Counted from the stretch's first letter, positions 1-5,187 are shown. The stretch: DNA of 8,035 nt from Alphaproteobacteria bacterium (GCA_005884855.1 VAZS01000106.1:1-8035); one strand, 5' to 3'. Program-made: numbers and translations. Notes: generated by a model not told the origin, from the sequence alone.

Positions 1-444
1 AGCATCGGCTCCGATGTGATGATGAGTTATACCGTCATGGGCGACGTGGTAAACCTTGCCTCACGCCTCGAAGGCGCGAACAAGTTGTACGGGACCCGCA
101 ATCTGGTTTCCGAGAAAACCATCGCCGCGACTGACGCGGTGTTTGAGGTTCGGGAGATCGATCGGGTCATAGTCGCGGGCCACACTCATTCGGAAGTCAT
201 TTTTGAGATACTCGGAAGCAAGGGAAAGCTCACGCCACCAAAGCTATCGTCACGGGACAGGTATCTCGAAGGGCTCGCGGCCTACCGCGAAAGACGATGG
301 GACGATGCGGTTCGCGCGTTCAACGCTTCGCTCGAGGCGACGCCCGGCGACGGGCCGTCATTGGCTCTGCTCAATCGCGTCGTAAGCCTCAAAGCGAACC
401 CACCGTCTCAGGACTGGGACGGGTCGTGGCACATCGAGAAATAG
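1..444 (+). CDS. Class III adenylate/guanylate cyclase, C-terminal part (5' end outside window)
   Basis: The frame is open from base 1 and stops with TAG at 442-444, so 147 residues of the C-terminus are visible and the true start is off the left edge. Residues 1-32 carry the end of the class III cyclase catalytic domain: IGSD, then YTVMGDVVNLASRLEG, then NKLYGT. In this family the Asn (N18) and Arg (R22) of the VNLASRLE motif stabilise the transition state when ATP or GTP is cyclised to cAMP or cGMP. Both are present, so the visible half of the active site looks intact. Residues about 81-130 (RDRYLEGLAAYRERRWDDAV...) form a helical, TPR-like tail. From family knowledge this tail is typical of cyclases with an N-terminal CHASE2 sensor and membrane helices, but that sensor cannot be seen here. 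Substrate choice (ATP or GTP) cannot be decided. It is the only convincing plus-strand gene and is convergent with its right-hand neighbour. Confidence 0.93.
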   Translation, partial: SIGSDVMMSYTVMGDVVNLASRLEGANKLYGTRNLVSEKTIAATDAVFEVREIDRVIVAGHTHSEVIFEILGSKGKLTPPKLSSRDRYLEGLAAYRERRWDDAVRAFNASLEATPGDGPSLALLNRVVSLKANPPSQDWDGSWHIEK

Positions 445-670
445 TTGTCGAGGGCGCTCGAGCCGGGTGCGTACGGGCACCGCATTTTCTATATCGCGCC
501 CCATGAGGCTGTTTTCGCGTGGAGCGCAAAAATGCAAGCCGTCTCGCGATCTGAGGACGTTTCCAGATACGAGGTCGGAATTCTCATAAGCTAGAAAAAT
601 GCAGTCGAAAATAGAACGCGTTAAGACGACACTCGCTCGTGGTGATTGGTTTCGCCTAACGGAACTCGCT

Positions 671-1006
671 TCAACACATCGGGTCACATCCCCATTCCCC
701 GGGTCGCTGCATCCGAAGATTCATCATATTCACTGTCCTGGTGACTTCCGAGATGTTTATGCTGGGATCAATTCGGACAGCCGTCCTTATGATGCAATTT
801 CGGACGTATTTCTGGCGCTTCCGCCAGTGCCAGCTGAACTTCATGCCCTTCGCCTCCACCTTGCATTCAGCGGTCGCCTTTTCCAGGGCAACCCTTTCAG
901 CTTTGGACAGCTTCGCAGCCTCCACGGGGGCAGGCATAAATGCAATGCCGCTAATAAGTACCGTGGCGGTAGTGCCGGCGATTAAAGCTGTGGCGAAATG
1001 GTTCAT
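671..1006 (-). CDS. Small secreted protein of unknown function
   Basis: This is a 111-residue ORF with a strong ribosome binding site: on the minus strand GGGAGG lies about 5 bases before the ATG at 1006-1004. The N-terminus is a good Sec signal peptide. It has a hydrophobic core at about residues 6-24 (ATALIAGTTATVLISGIAF) and a likely signal peptidase I site after PVEA, about residue 30. The mature part is small and basic: LSKAERVALEKATAECKVEAKG, a WHWRKRQKYVRNC stretch, then a C-terminal tail with two more Cys (GCDPMC). The four Cys of the mature part could form disulfides in the periplasm. Short rhizobial exported proteins with an AECK...RKYV.NC core are familiar to me, but I know no function for them. 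The overlapping plus-strand ORF at 599-985 lacks these signals and is treated as a shadow. A role cannot be assigned. Confidence 0.72.
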   Translation of the reverse strand: MNHFATALIAGTTATVLISGIAFMPAPVEAAKLSKAERVALEKATAECKVEAKGMKFSWHWRKRQKYVRNCIIRTAVRIDPSINISEVTRTVNMMNLRMQRPGEWGCDPMC

Positions 1007-1495
1007 GATACCCTCCCTTGTGATATGCTCCCTTGAGCTGCTTGTGCACCCATAGTTGCGGTCGAGATCGGGACGCGACGCCTAACCGACGCGAAGGCGT
1101 GCGCCGTTGGTGATCAGCTGGGCGTCTGGAAAAACGAGCCCAGTAATATTCCCTCCGGGGCTCACCCACACACGCAACATTAACAGCGGCCCGTAGTGGG
1201 GAGATGACCGGCAAGGTGGCCGGTCCGGCGAGAAGGATCAGGAAGCCGCGCCGCCGCATAGGAGTCCCCGCCACAAACCGAGTTTGTTGACAATGGCGAC
1301 GAGGCTCGAGCGATGCAACGGGTGACAAATTTCTGATTCTCTCAATTGGGTCAGAATCGGATTGCCGACGTGCGATGCGCCGGATGACAGGATCAGGTCC
1401 CAAGGGCGCGCCCCCGAGCCTGCGAACGGCCATTTTGCCCCAACGCGGCCCTTGAGACAAAATCCGGGCAAGTTTATAGCGCGACCACCAGCACG
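1007..1495. other. Mostly non-coding, decayed intergenic stretch
   Basis: No intact gene is visible on either strand over about 490 bases. Long frames exist on the minus strand (for example 951-1505), but they run into the next gene out of frame, lack start signals and have a biased Arg/Pro/Gly-rich composition expected of GC-rich chance ORFs. Within the stretch there is an ABC binding-protein leader relic (separate entry). There is also an interrupted inverted repeat, GATTCT at 1335-1340 and AGAATC at 1353-1358 with a 12-base spacer, and a GACCGGC/GCCGGTC repeat at 1206-1225 inside the relic. The promoter of the small secreted protein should lie close to 1007, but I see no convincing -35/-10 pair. 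Confidence 0.5.
1185..1259 (-). pseudogene. Relic of an ABC transporter substrate-binding protein (signal peptide only)
   Basis: On the minus strand an ATG at 1259-1257, preceded by GGGGACTCCT, opens a peptide beginning MRRRGFLILLAGPA and continuing TLPVISPLRAA. This matches the pattern of the very common rhizobial leader MRRREF(L/I)xLLGGAA...PLAARAQ, which starts substrate-binding proteins of the ABC_sub_bind type (PF04392). The resemblance then ends. The same frame continues as Arg-rich nonsense and overlaps the start of the small secreted protein, and no 300-residue binding domain follows. I infer a gene that lost almost everything except its leader. Alternatively the leader-like peptide could be chance, because short hydrophobic peptides after MRRR are easy to make in GC-rich DNA. 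Confidence 0.4.
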
Positions 1496-1585
1496 CTATG
1501 GCCACTGCCCGCTTCCGCTGCTCACCATTAGCCGAGCTCCAAGGTTGTGATGCCGAATACCCGCTCCAACCGTAACGGCGGGATT

Positions 1586-1720
1586 CAAGAAACCTTCCGG
1601 ATCGACTGCTGCGAAGCAGGCATCGTCAGCGAAGCCCGGGTTCCAGCCTTCGGCCGCCGCCCAGTTCACGGCTATTGAGATTTCGTCCGGCCGCATCGGC
1701 CCGATGCGCAAGCCGTTCAT
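1586..1720 (-). pseudogene. Truncated GNAT-family N-acetyltransferase (N-terminal fragment)
   Basis: The minus-strand frame starting at ATG 1720-1718 reads MNGLRIGPMRPDEI, then AVNWAAAEGWNPGFADDACF and AAVDPEGFL. This is the typical opening of a GNAT acetyltransferase group common in rhizobia (RPM.P.E...A..WAAAEGWNPG..D...F...DPEGFL). Family members run to roughly 140-280 residues and continue with a GxxVA...V beta strand and the acetyl-CoA-binding R/Q-x-x-G-x-G/A loop. Here similarity stops abruptly after residue 45. The frame carries on for 29 unrelated residues to a stop at 1496, and no acetyl-CoA-binding loop is visible in any frame downstream. The fragment starts 18 bases after the stop of the DUF4239 gene, so the intact gene probably formed an operon with it. 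It is very unlikely to be an active enzyme. Confidence 0.65.
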
Positions 1721-1738
1721 CGCGTATGGGACTTCCGT

Positions 1739-2527
1739 TCAGCTCCTCGTCACCGGATCCGATATGATCTGTAGCAGCGGTGCCGGTGTGACCGCGATCT
1801 GTCCGACAAACGGCCGATCATGCGCGGCGATCAGCAACACCGAGGCGGATACGCCGGTCGCAAACAGCCCCATCGCAACCAACGATGAAAGCCGATCGTC
1901 ACAGTGCACCAGCGCGATCGCCAGCAAGGCGCATATCGCTTGCAAATAGAGGCAGGACCATTTCACGGCGTTGACTTCCGCCCGGCTCACGATGATCCGT
2001 TGTCTGCGCGCATCAAGAGCGGCTTCGAGAGCGCTTGTGATCTCGCGCTGCGCCGCTTGTTGGCCCGTGTTGGTCGCCGGAAGCGAGAGAACGAGGTGCA
2101 GCGCCTCCTGGAGGGGGCGCGGGGTCACGTTGAGCGGTGCGGTCCGGCGCGCCATCATGGGCCATTCTAGTGTCGCTGTTTCATGAGCGTAAGTTCTAAT
2201 GAGATCGTGCAATTTGGCTTCCGGCTCGCCCGGAAAAGCCGCCGCGAGGACGAGTGCGGTTCTCAACGTACTGGCCTCATGGCTCACTGCTGCGCCGGCG
2301 CGATCATTGTCGCTCCAAACCTGCGCGGCGGTGAACGCAACGAACAGGCCGAAAATTATACCAAGTGGCGGCAGCATGCCCGGCGAAACGGCCTTGAACG
2401 ATTTGGCGCGACCACTCCTCGCCAGCGCCGCAACACCGGCTTGCATCGCTAGTGCAAGCAGATAGGTAAAACCGAAAACCAGCAGCGCCATCCACGATAC
2501 TGGCAGTTCATGGAACCAGTCGCTCAT
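1739..2527 (-). CDS. DUF4239 (bestrophin-like) integral membrane protein
   Basis: This 262-residue protein is predicted to lie in the inner membrane with four helices in two pairs: about residues 11-33, 51-71, 191-209 and 213-235. A soluble, largely helical middle (about 72-188) separates the pairs. The run MLPPLGIIFGLFVAFTAAQVW followed by NDRAGAAVSHEASTLR, and near the C-terminus HDRPFVGQIAVTPAPL, are hallmark stretches of DUF4239 proteins. These are often annotated as bestrophin-like and no biochemical role is established for them. I chose the start at 2527 (MSDWFHELPVSW) because family members begin this way and the purine-rich GGGGGAG lies just before it. The in-frame ATG at 2563 has no ribosome binding site. 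The spacing of GGGGGAG to the ATG is short (about 2 bases), so translation may be weak. A truncated GNAT gene follows 18 bases downstream. Confidence 0.88.
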   Translation of the reverse strand: MSDWFHELPVSWMALLVFGFTYLLALAMQAGVAALARSGRAKSFKAVSPGMLPPLGIIFGLFVAFTAAQVWSDNDRAGAAVSHEASTLRTALVLAAAFPGEPEAKLHDLIRTYAHETATLEWPMMARRTAPLNVTPRPLQEALHLVLSLPATNTGQQAAQREITSALEAALDARRQRIIVSRAEVNAVKWSCLYLQAICALLAIALVHCDDRLSSLVAMGLFATGVSASVLLIAAHDRPFVGQIAVTPAPLLQIISDPVTRS

Positions 2528-2542
2528 CGCTCCCCCAACTAA

Positions 2543-2947
2543 GTGAGCTTCTATCTGCCTCATGCTATCTCAGATCGGGGGACGAGTCCCTTTTCTCACA
2601 GCATTAGGACTGCGGTAGATCTTGCCTTAACGCTGATGCCGCAAGCGGAAGCGCTGCGGCTGATGCAGAGTTCGTTTGGCAAGAGCGGAGGTGGTCCACA
2701 TTCGCATTGCCAAGAAGAAGTCAGTGATCGCTATCAATCTATTGTTATTTCTTGCATCTGTACTGAGCGCCGGTTCAAAGACGGGCAAGCTGCTTTTCCT
2801 CCGGAGTGGCGCTGTAGAGCCGACGCGCCTCGCAACGTGATCGGCAGAACAGTCGAGAAGGTGGAGGAACTGTTAAGCGGCGACGTCAGTCTCGTATACG
2901 CCGGCTATCCCTACGACCCATTCGCACCCGCTAAATCGGTGCATTGA
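2543..2947 (+). CDS. Doubtful hypothetical ORF
   Basis: This 134-codon open frame has a GTG at 2543 and an alternative ATG at 2634. Neither is preceded by a convincing ribosome binding site, and the GTG start lies next to the start of the divergent DUF4239 gene. The N-terminal part looks random, with scattered Cys and low-complexity stretches. The last third (EKVEELLSGDVSLVYAGYPY followed by DPFAPAKSVH) has a more protein-like composition and about two thirds G or C at third codon positions. No domain or motif is recognised, no signal peptide or membrane helix is visible, and no partner gene lies on the same strand. A second short frame, 2691-2840 (+), overlaps it and encodes a hydrophobic leader-like peptide, so at most one of the two is real. 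Both may be the debris of a lost gene. Confidence 0.22.
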   Translation: MSFYLPHAISDRGTSPFSHSIRTAVDLALTLMPQAEALRLMQSSFGKSGGGPHSHCQEEVSDRYQSIVISCICTERRFKDGQAAFPPEWRCRADAPRNVIGRTVEKVEELLSGDVSLVYAGYPYDPFAPAKSVH

Positions 2948-3061
2948 ATCCTTCATCCGGGCGAGCCGATCGCGGAAAACGTTCCGACGCGCCGCGCGCG
3001 GTGAAATGCCCGGTCACAGCTTTCGTTCGGGGCGATGGCTCCCGGTCTCCCACGGTGTTAC
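2948..3061. other. Intergenic, no feature seen
   Basis: This is the gap between the doubtful ORF and the 3' end of the cytochrome c gene. I see no hairpin followed by a T-run that would serve as a terminator for the cytochrome transcript, only GC-rich sequence. Together with the flanking region, 2528-3061 has no well-supported gene. Confidence 0.4.
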
Positions 3062-3415
3062 TCATTGCGGTAGCTTGACGATGTTGATCTCGATTGACGA
3101 AAAGTAGGCAGCAAGATCGTCGATATCATTGTCAGATAATGAGGGAGCAACCACCGACATGGCATCGTTCTTTCGCGCACCGGATCTGAACGCCTGGAGT
3201 TGCGCAACGAGATAGGGCTCGATCTGCCCGGCAATGTTCGGCGCGTCGGGAGTCTTGGAGAGACCGTCCAGGCCGTGACATGCCTGACACATCAGCGCCT
3301 TTGCACGACCGACTTTTAGATCGCCCGCTGCGCCGACGCCTCCATTTGCTGTGAGAAAAAAAACTGACGTGAGTAGACACAGCCCCATCTTTAGCACGTT
3401 CAGACGCGCAGACAT
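3062..3415 (-). CDS. Periplasmic class I cytochrome c, mono-haem
   Basis: This 117-residue precursor has a Sec signal peptide (hydrophobic core at about residues 9-22, likely cleavage after GVGAA, about residue 30). The single haem-binding motif is CQACH (C43, C46, H47), followed by GLDG. M86 in NDAMSVVAP is the likely distal axial ligand, and the C-terminal helix DNDIDDLAAYFSS is typical of class I c-type cytochromes of the c4/c553 kind. The mature domain of about 87 residues fits a single-domain carrier. On the minus strand GAGAGGT lies about 8 bases before the ATG at 3415-3413. The gene follows the PQQ-type dehydrogenase on the same strand after 79 bases. I infer that it accepts electrons from that enzyme in the periplasm and passes them to the respiratory chain. 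A terminator hairpin between the two genes suggests lower or separate expression. Confidence 0.9.
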   Translation of the reverse strand: MSARLNVLKMGLCLLTSVFFLTANGGVGAAGDLKVGRAKALMCQACHGLDGLSKTPDAPNIAGQIEPYLVAQLQAFRSGARKNDAMSVVAPSLSDNDIDDLAAYFSSIEINIVKLPQ

Positions 3416-3447
3416 TAGCTTGACCTCTCGCAGCTTGGACGGGGCAT

Positions 3448-3480
3448 AAAAAGCGTGATGGTCCCCGTCAGGGGACCATC
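3448..3480 (-). terminator. Rho-independent terminator after the sorbosone dehydrogenase
   Basis: The inverted repeat is perfect: GATGGTCCCC (3457-3466) and GGGGACCATC (3471-3480), a 10-bp stem with a four-base loop. On the minus strand it is followed, after ACGC, by a run of five T (plus-strand A-run 3448-3452). It starts 14 bases beyond the dehydrogenase stop and precedes the ribosome binding site of the cytochrome gene. It therefore either ends the dehydrogenase transcript or reduces read-through into the cytochrome. Confidence 0.85.
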
Positions 3481-3494
3481 TGCCAAATCAGGCG

Positions 3495-4763
3495 CTACTT
3501 GCCGTCATACCAGATGCGATAAAGCGCTCCGACGAGATCGTCCGAAACGAGAAGCGAACCGTCGTGCAACTGCGCCACATCGACCGGACGACCGAGGTAG
3601 TAGCCATTATCGTTCCACCCTTCGGCGAAGGGCTCGGACTTTCCTGCGACGTGCCCATCATCCTTGAGGAAGGTCACCATCACTCGGGCGCCGACCGGCA
3701 CGGTTCGATTCCAGGAGCCGTGCTGTGTCGAGAAAATTGCACCTTGGTATTTCTTCGGAAAAGTGGTGCCGGTGTAGAACATAAGGCCGAGGTCCGCGGC
3801 ATGAGCGACCTGCTCCACTTCGGGGAAGACCACATTAGCCGGCGGCGTATCGGCCTTGTACTCGTTGGTACGCACCTTGCCCCCGCCATACCACGGAAAG
3901 CCGAAGTCCTGGCCGGCATTGGCGATGCGGTTCATCTCGCCCGGAGGCTGGTCGTCGCCCATACCGTCAACCTGGTTATCGTTGGTCCAGAGCGACTTGT
4001 CCTTTGGGTTGAAATCCATGCCGACGGGATTGCGCAGCCCGGTAGCGTAGACTTCGCGGTTCTTGCCATCACGATCCATGCGGATGATCCCGCCGATGCC
4101 AAGCTTGCGATACATCTCCAATTTTTCTTTCGCTGGCACATTGTAGGGCTGGCCTAACTGAATGTAGAGCTTGTTGTCCGGCCCGATCCGGCAGGGGCGA
4201 GCGGTGTGGTTGTAGCTCTCTTCAGATTTAGGAATCAGCTCGCCCTCCGCGACGACTACTCCAGCAACAACATCCGCGCTTTCATAAAAGAACTCGGCAG
4301 CCGGATATTCAAGCACTCGATTTTGTTCGACCGTGTACAGGAAGCCGTCCTTTGAGAAGCATGCGCCGTTGGGTATTTTCTTCGGCAGGGTCGGCGCGAA
4401 TTCCTTGACTTCGTCTCCTACGCCGCCGCGGGAGCGGTCGGTCACCACCCACAATTTCGATTTGCGCGTGCCCACAAACGTCGCGACGCCCTGCGGTCCA
4501 ACCGCAATGTGACGAGCGTCAGGAACAAGGGCGTACAGCGAAATATGGAAGCCTGGGGGCAATTTTATCTTACTCAAATTCTGCTTGACCTGATCCGCCT
4601 TCTGACCGGTTTGCGGGACTTCCGGCCAATCAGCGGTGCTGCCCGTCTGATGCATTGCCCCCAAAGTCTCGAGCGTGGTTGGCGCCGGCGGCGAAGGCTG
4701 CGCGGCAGCTGGCCATGCGGCCACCGACAATAATGCGACCGTGGCTTGAAAAAGAAGCTTCAT
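3495..4763 (-). CDS. PQQ-dependent L-sorbosone/sugar dehydrogenase family protein, secreted
   Basis: This 422-residue protein begins at MKLLF. That start is supported by GGGAGG about 6 bases before the ATG (4763-4761) and by the signal peptide that follows (hydrophobic residues 4-20, cleavage probably after AAAQ or AAA). A longer in-frame start at 4937 would bury the signal peptide and is rejected. The mature part is the six-bladed beta-propeller of the sorbosone/soluble glucose dehydrogenase superfamily. LPPGFHISLYA (about 68-78) opens it. YNHTARP (184-190) holds the likely catalytic His186. GLRNPVGMDFNP (242-253), NRIANAGQDFGFPWYGGG (278-295), QHGSWNR (347-353) and GRPVDVAQLHDGSLLVSDD (391-409) are family signatures. 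Such enzymes oxidise aldoses or sorbosone in the periplasm with bound PQQ and calcium. The true substrate cannot be told from sequence. A pqqA-like gene lies upstream and a cytochrome c downstream, which supports the PQQ assignment. Confidence 0.9.
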   Translation of the reverse strand: MKLLFQATVALLSVAAWPAAAQPSPPAPTTLETLGAMHQTGSTADWPEVPQTGQKADQVKQNLSKIKLPPGFHISLYALVPDARHIAVGPQGVATFVGTRKSKLWVVTDRSRGGVGDEVKEFAPTLPKKIPNGACFSKDGFLYTVEQNRVLEYPAAEFFYESADVVAGVVVAEGELIPKSEESYNHTARPCRIGPDNKLYIQLGQPYNVPAKEKLEMYRKLGIGGIIRMDRDGKNREVYATGLRNPVGMDFNPKDKSLWTNDNQVDGMGDDQPPGEMNRIANAGQDFGFPWYGGGKVRTNEYKADTPPANVVFPEVEQVAHAADLGLMFYTGTTFPKKYQGAIFSTQHGSWNRTVPVGARVMVTFLKDDGHVAGKSEPFAEGWNDNGYYLGRPVDVAQLHDGSLLVSDDLVGALYRIWYDGK

Positions 4764-4823
4764 AAATGCCTCCCTGTGATACCCCAATTCTAACGGGCGA
4801 TCACCCGCTGTCGGGGAGGCCGA

Positions 4824-4853
4824 TATCAATGCGCCGGTTCGGACATTTGTCAA
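4824..4853 (-). promoter_or_regulatory. Putative sigma70 promoter of the sorbosone dehydrogenase
   Basis: On the minus strand a perfect -35 TTGACA (4853-4848) is followed after 18 bases by TTGATA (4829-4824) as -10, about 60 bases before the dehydrogenase ATG. The -35 box sits inside the 13-base palindrome CATTTGACAAATG (4844-4856), which could be an operator. This is pattern-based only. Confidence 0.45.
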
Positions 4854-4858
4854 ATGGC

Positions 4859-4890
4859 AAAAAAGCGACGGTACATCCGGTCCGTTTTTT
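4859..4890 (-). terminator. Possible weak terminator between pqqA and the dehydrogenase promoter
   Basis: On the minus strand ACGG (4885-4882) and CCGT (4871-4868) form a short stem around a ten-base loop. The sequence then continues CGC and six T (4864-4859), and six A precede the stem. The stem is only four base pairs unless the A and T runs also pair, so this is a weak candidate. Its position, just upstream of the dehydrogenase promoter, would suit the end of a tRNA-Cys/pqqA transcript. Confidence 0.28.
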
Positions 4891-4926
4891 GAACGCAATT
4901 CGTAAGTGGTTTTGTAAACCGGCAAC

Positions 4927-4956
4927 TCCGGGAGCAAGCCGAAAAACTATCCCGGA
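4927..4956. repeat. Inverted repeat TCCGGGA/TCCCGGA
   Basis: TCCGGGA at 4927-4933 and TCCCGGA at 4950-4956 form a perfect 7-bp inverted repeat with a 16-base interval. It lies in the leader between the pqqA-like gene and the dehydrogenase. No T-run follows on either strand, so it is not a typical terminator. It may be an operator or an mRNA structure. Confidence 0.35.
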
Positions 4957-4960
4957 GGTA

Positions 4961-4994
4961 AGTTCGCGAACTATCTACTTGCGCACCGCGCAAG
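4961..4994 (-). repeat. Two tandem hairpins at the 3' end of the pqqA-like gene
   Basis: The 17-base hairpin CTTGCGC-ACC-GCGCAAG (4978-4994, 7-bp perfect stem) covers the last codons of the pqqA-like gene. Directly beyond the TAG stop lies the perfect 12-base palindrome AGTTCGCGAACT (4961-4972). Neither is followed by a T-run. Stable structures here could protect or process the 3' end of the short message, or serve as a protein-binding palindrome. Confidence 0.45.
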
Positions 4995-5055
4995 CGTACA
5001 TGTTGGTTTCCATGCCAACTGACGCTTCAACGATCTTCGGACATTTCCAAACCAT
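4975..5055 (-). CDS. pqqA: PqqA-like coenzyme PQQ precursor peptide, orphan copy
   Basis: This 26-residue peptide reads MVWKCPKIVEASVG, then METNMYACAVRK. PqqA is the ribosomal peptide whose Glu and Tyr are cross-linked by PqqE (with the chaperone PqqD) and cut out to become pyrroloquinoline quinone. The invariant E-x-x-x-Y spacing is present (E16 and Y20). So are the family's W..P.I.E...GME core and the rhizobial-type ending MYACA.RK, and the length fits the 22-30 residue family. The start is set at ATG 5055-5053, because the family begins M-x-W. Another in-frame ATG at 5082-5080 would add nine residues. Neither has a clear Shine-Dalgarno sequence. The gene begins 43 bases after the tRNA-Cys 3' end, on the same strand, and lies 211 bases upstream of a PQQ-type dehydrogenase. 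No pqqBCDE genes are in the window, so this is an isolated or extra copy. It sits in the same frame as a spurious ORF through the tRNA. Confidence 0.8.
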   Translation of the reverse strand: MVWKCPKIVEASVGMETNMYACAVRK

Positions 5056-5065
5056 CAGAGAGCGG

Positions 5066-5071
5066 ATTTTA
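5066..5071 (-). promoter_or_regulatory. Possible -10 box just upstream of the pqqA-like gene
   Basis: TAAAAT on the minus strand (one mismatch to TATAAT) lies 10 bases before the pqqA-like ATG. No good -35 box accompanies it. If used, it would give an almost leaderless message, which would agree with the missing Shine-Dalgarno sequence. Otherwise the gene may be read through from the tRNA-Cys promoter. Confidence 0.2.
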
Positions 5072-5098
5072 TGTCGCGGCATAAGTATCTGAAATACG

Positions 5099-5172
5099 TG
5101 GAGGCCACGACCAGAATTGAACTGGTGTACACGGTTTTGCAGACCGTTGCGTAACCACTCCGCCACGTGGCC
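5099..5172 (-). tRNA. tRNA-Cys (anticodon GCA)
   Basis: The minus strand folds into a complete 74-base cloverleaf including an encoded 3' CCA. The acceptor stem is GGCCACG/CGTGGCC (5166-5172 with 5103-5109). The D arm is GCG...CGC with loop GAGTGGTTA, the anticodon stem is ACGGT/ACCGT with loop CTGCAAA, the variable region is GTAC, and the T arm is ACCAG/CTGGT with loop TTCAATT. The anticodon GCA is at 5138-5140 and reads UGC/UGU. The discriminator base is U, an identity element for CysRS. All stems pair perfectly, so the tRNA should be functional. Confidence 0.96.
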
Positions 5173-5187
5173 CCATGAGAGCGGTTT

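Noticed and set aside
599..985. 128-codon plus-strand ORF opposite the small secreted protein
   Set aside because: The minus-strand gene has a strong ribosome binding site and signal peptide. The plus-strand frame has neither.
951..1505. 184-codon minus-strand ORF
   Set aside because: It overlaps the start of the small secreted protein out of frame, has no start signal and has an Arg-rich random composition. Only its internal MRRRGFL leader relic is reported.
2579..2594. GGGAC-GA-GTCCC followed by TTTT on the plus strand as a terminator
   Set aside because: The loop is too short, the stem small, and no plus-strand gene ends there.
4764..4937. N-terminal extension of the sorbosone dehydrogenase
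   Set aside because: It would place a signal peptide in the interior and include promoter-like sequence. The internal start has a good ribosome binding site.
5099..5122. tRNA-Cys 3' end as an integration (att) site
   Set aside because: No direct repeat of the tRNA 3' end and no integrase gene is seen in the window.
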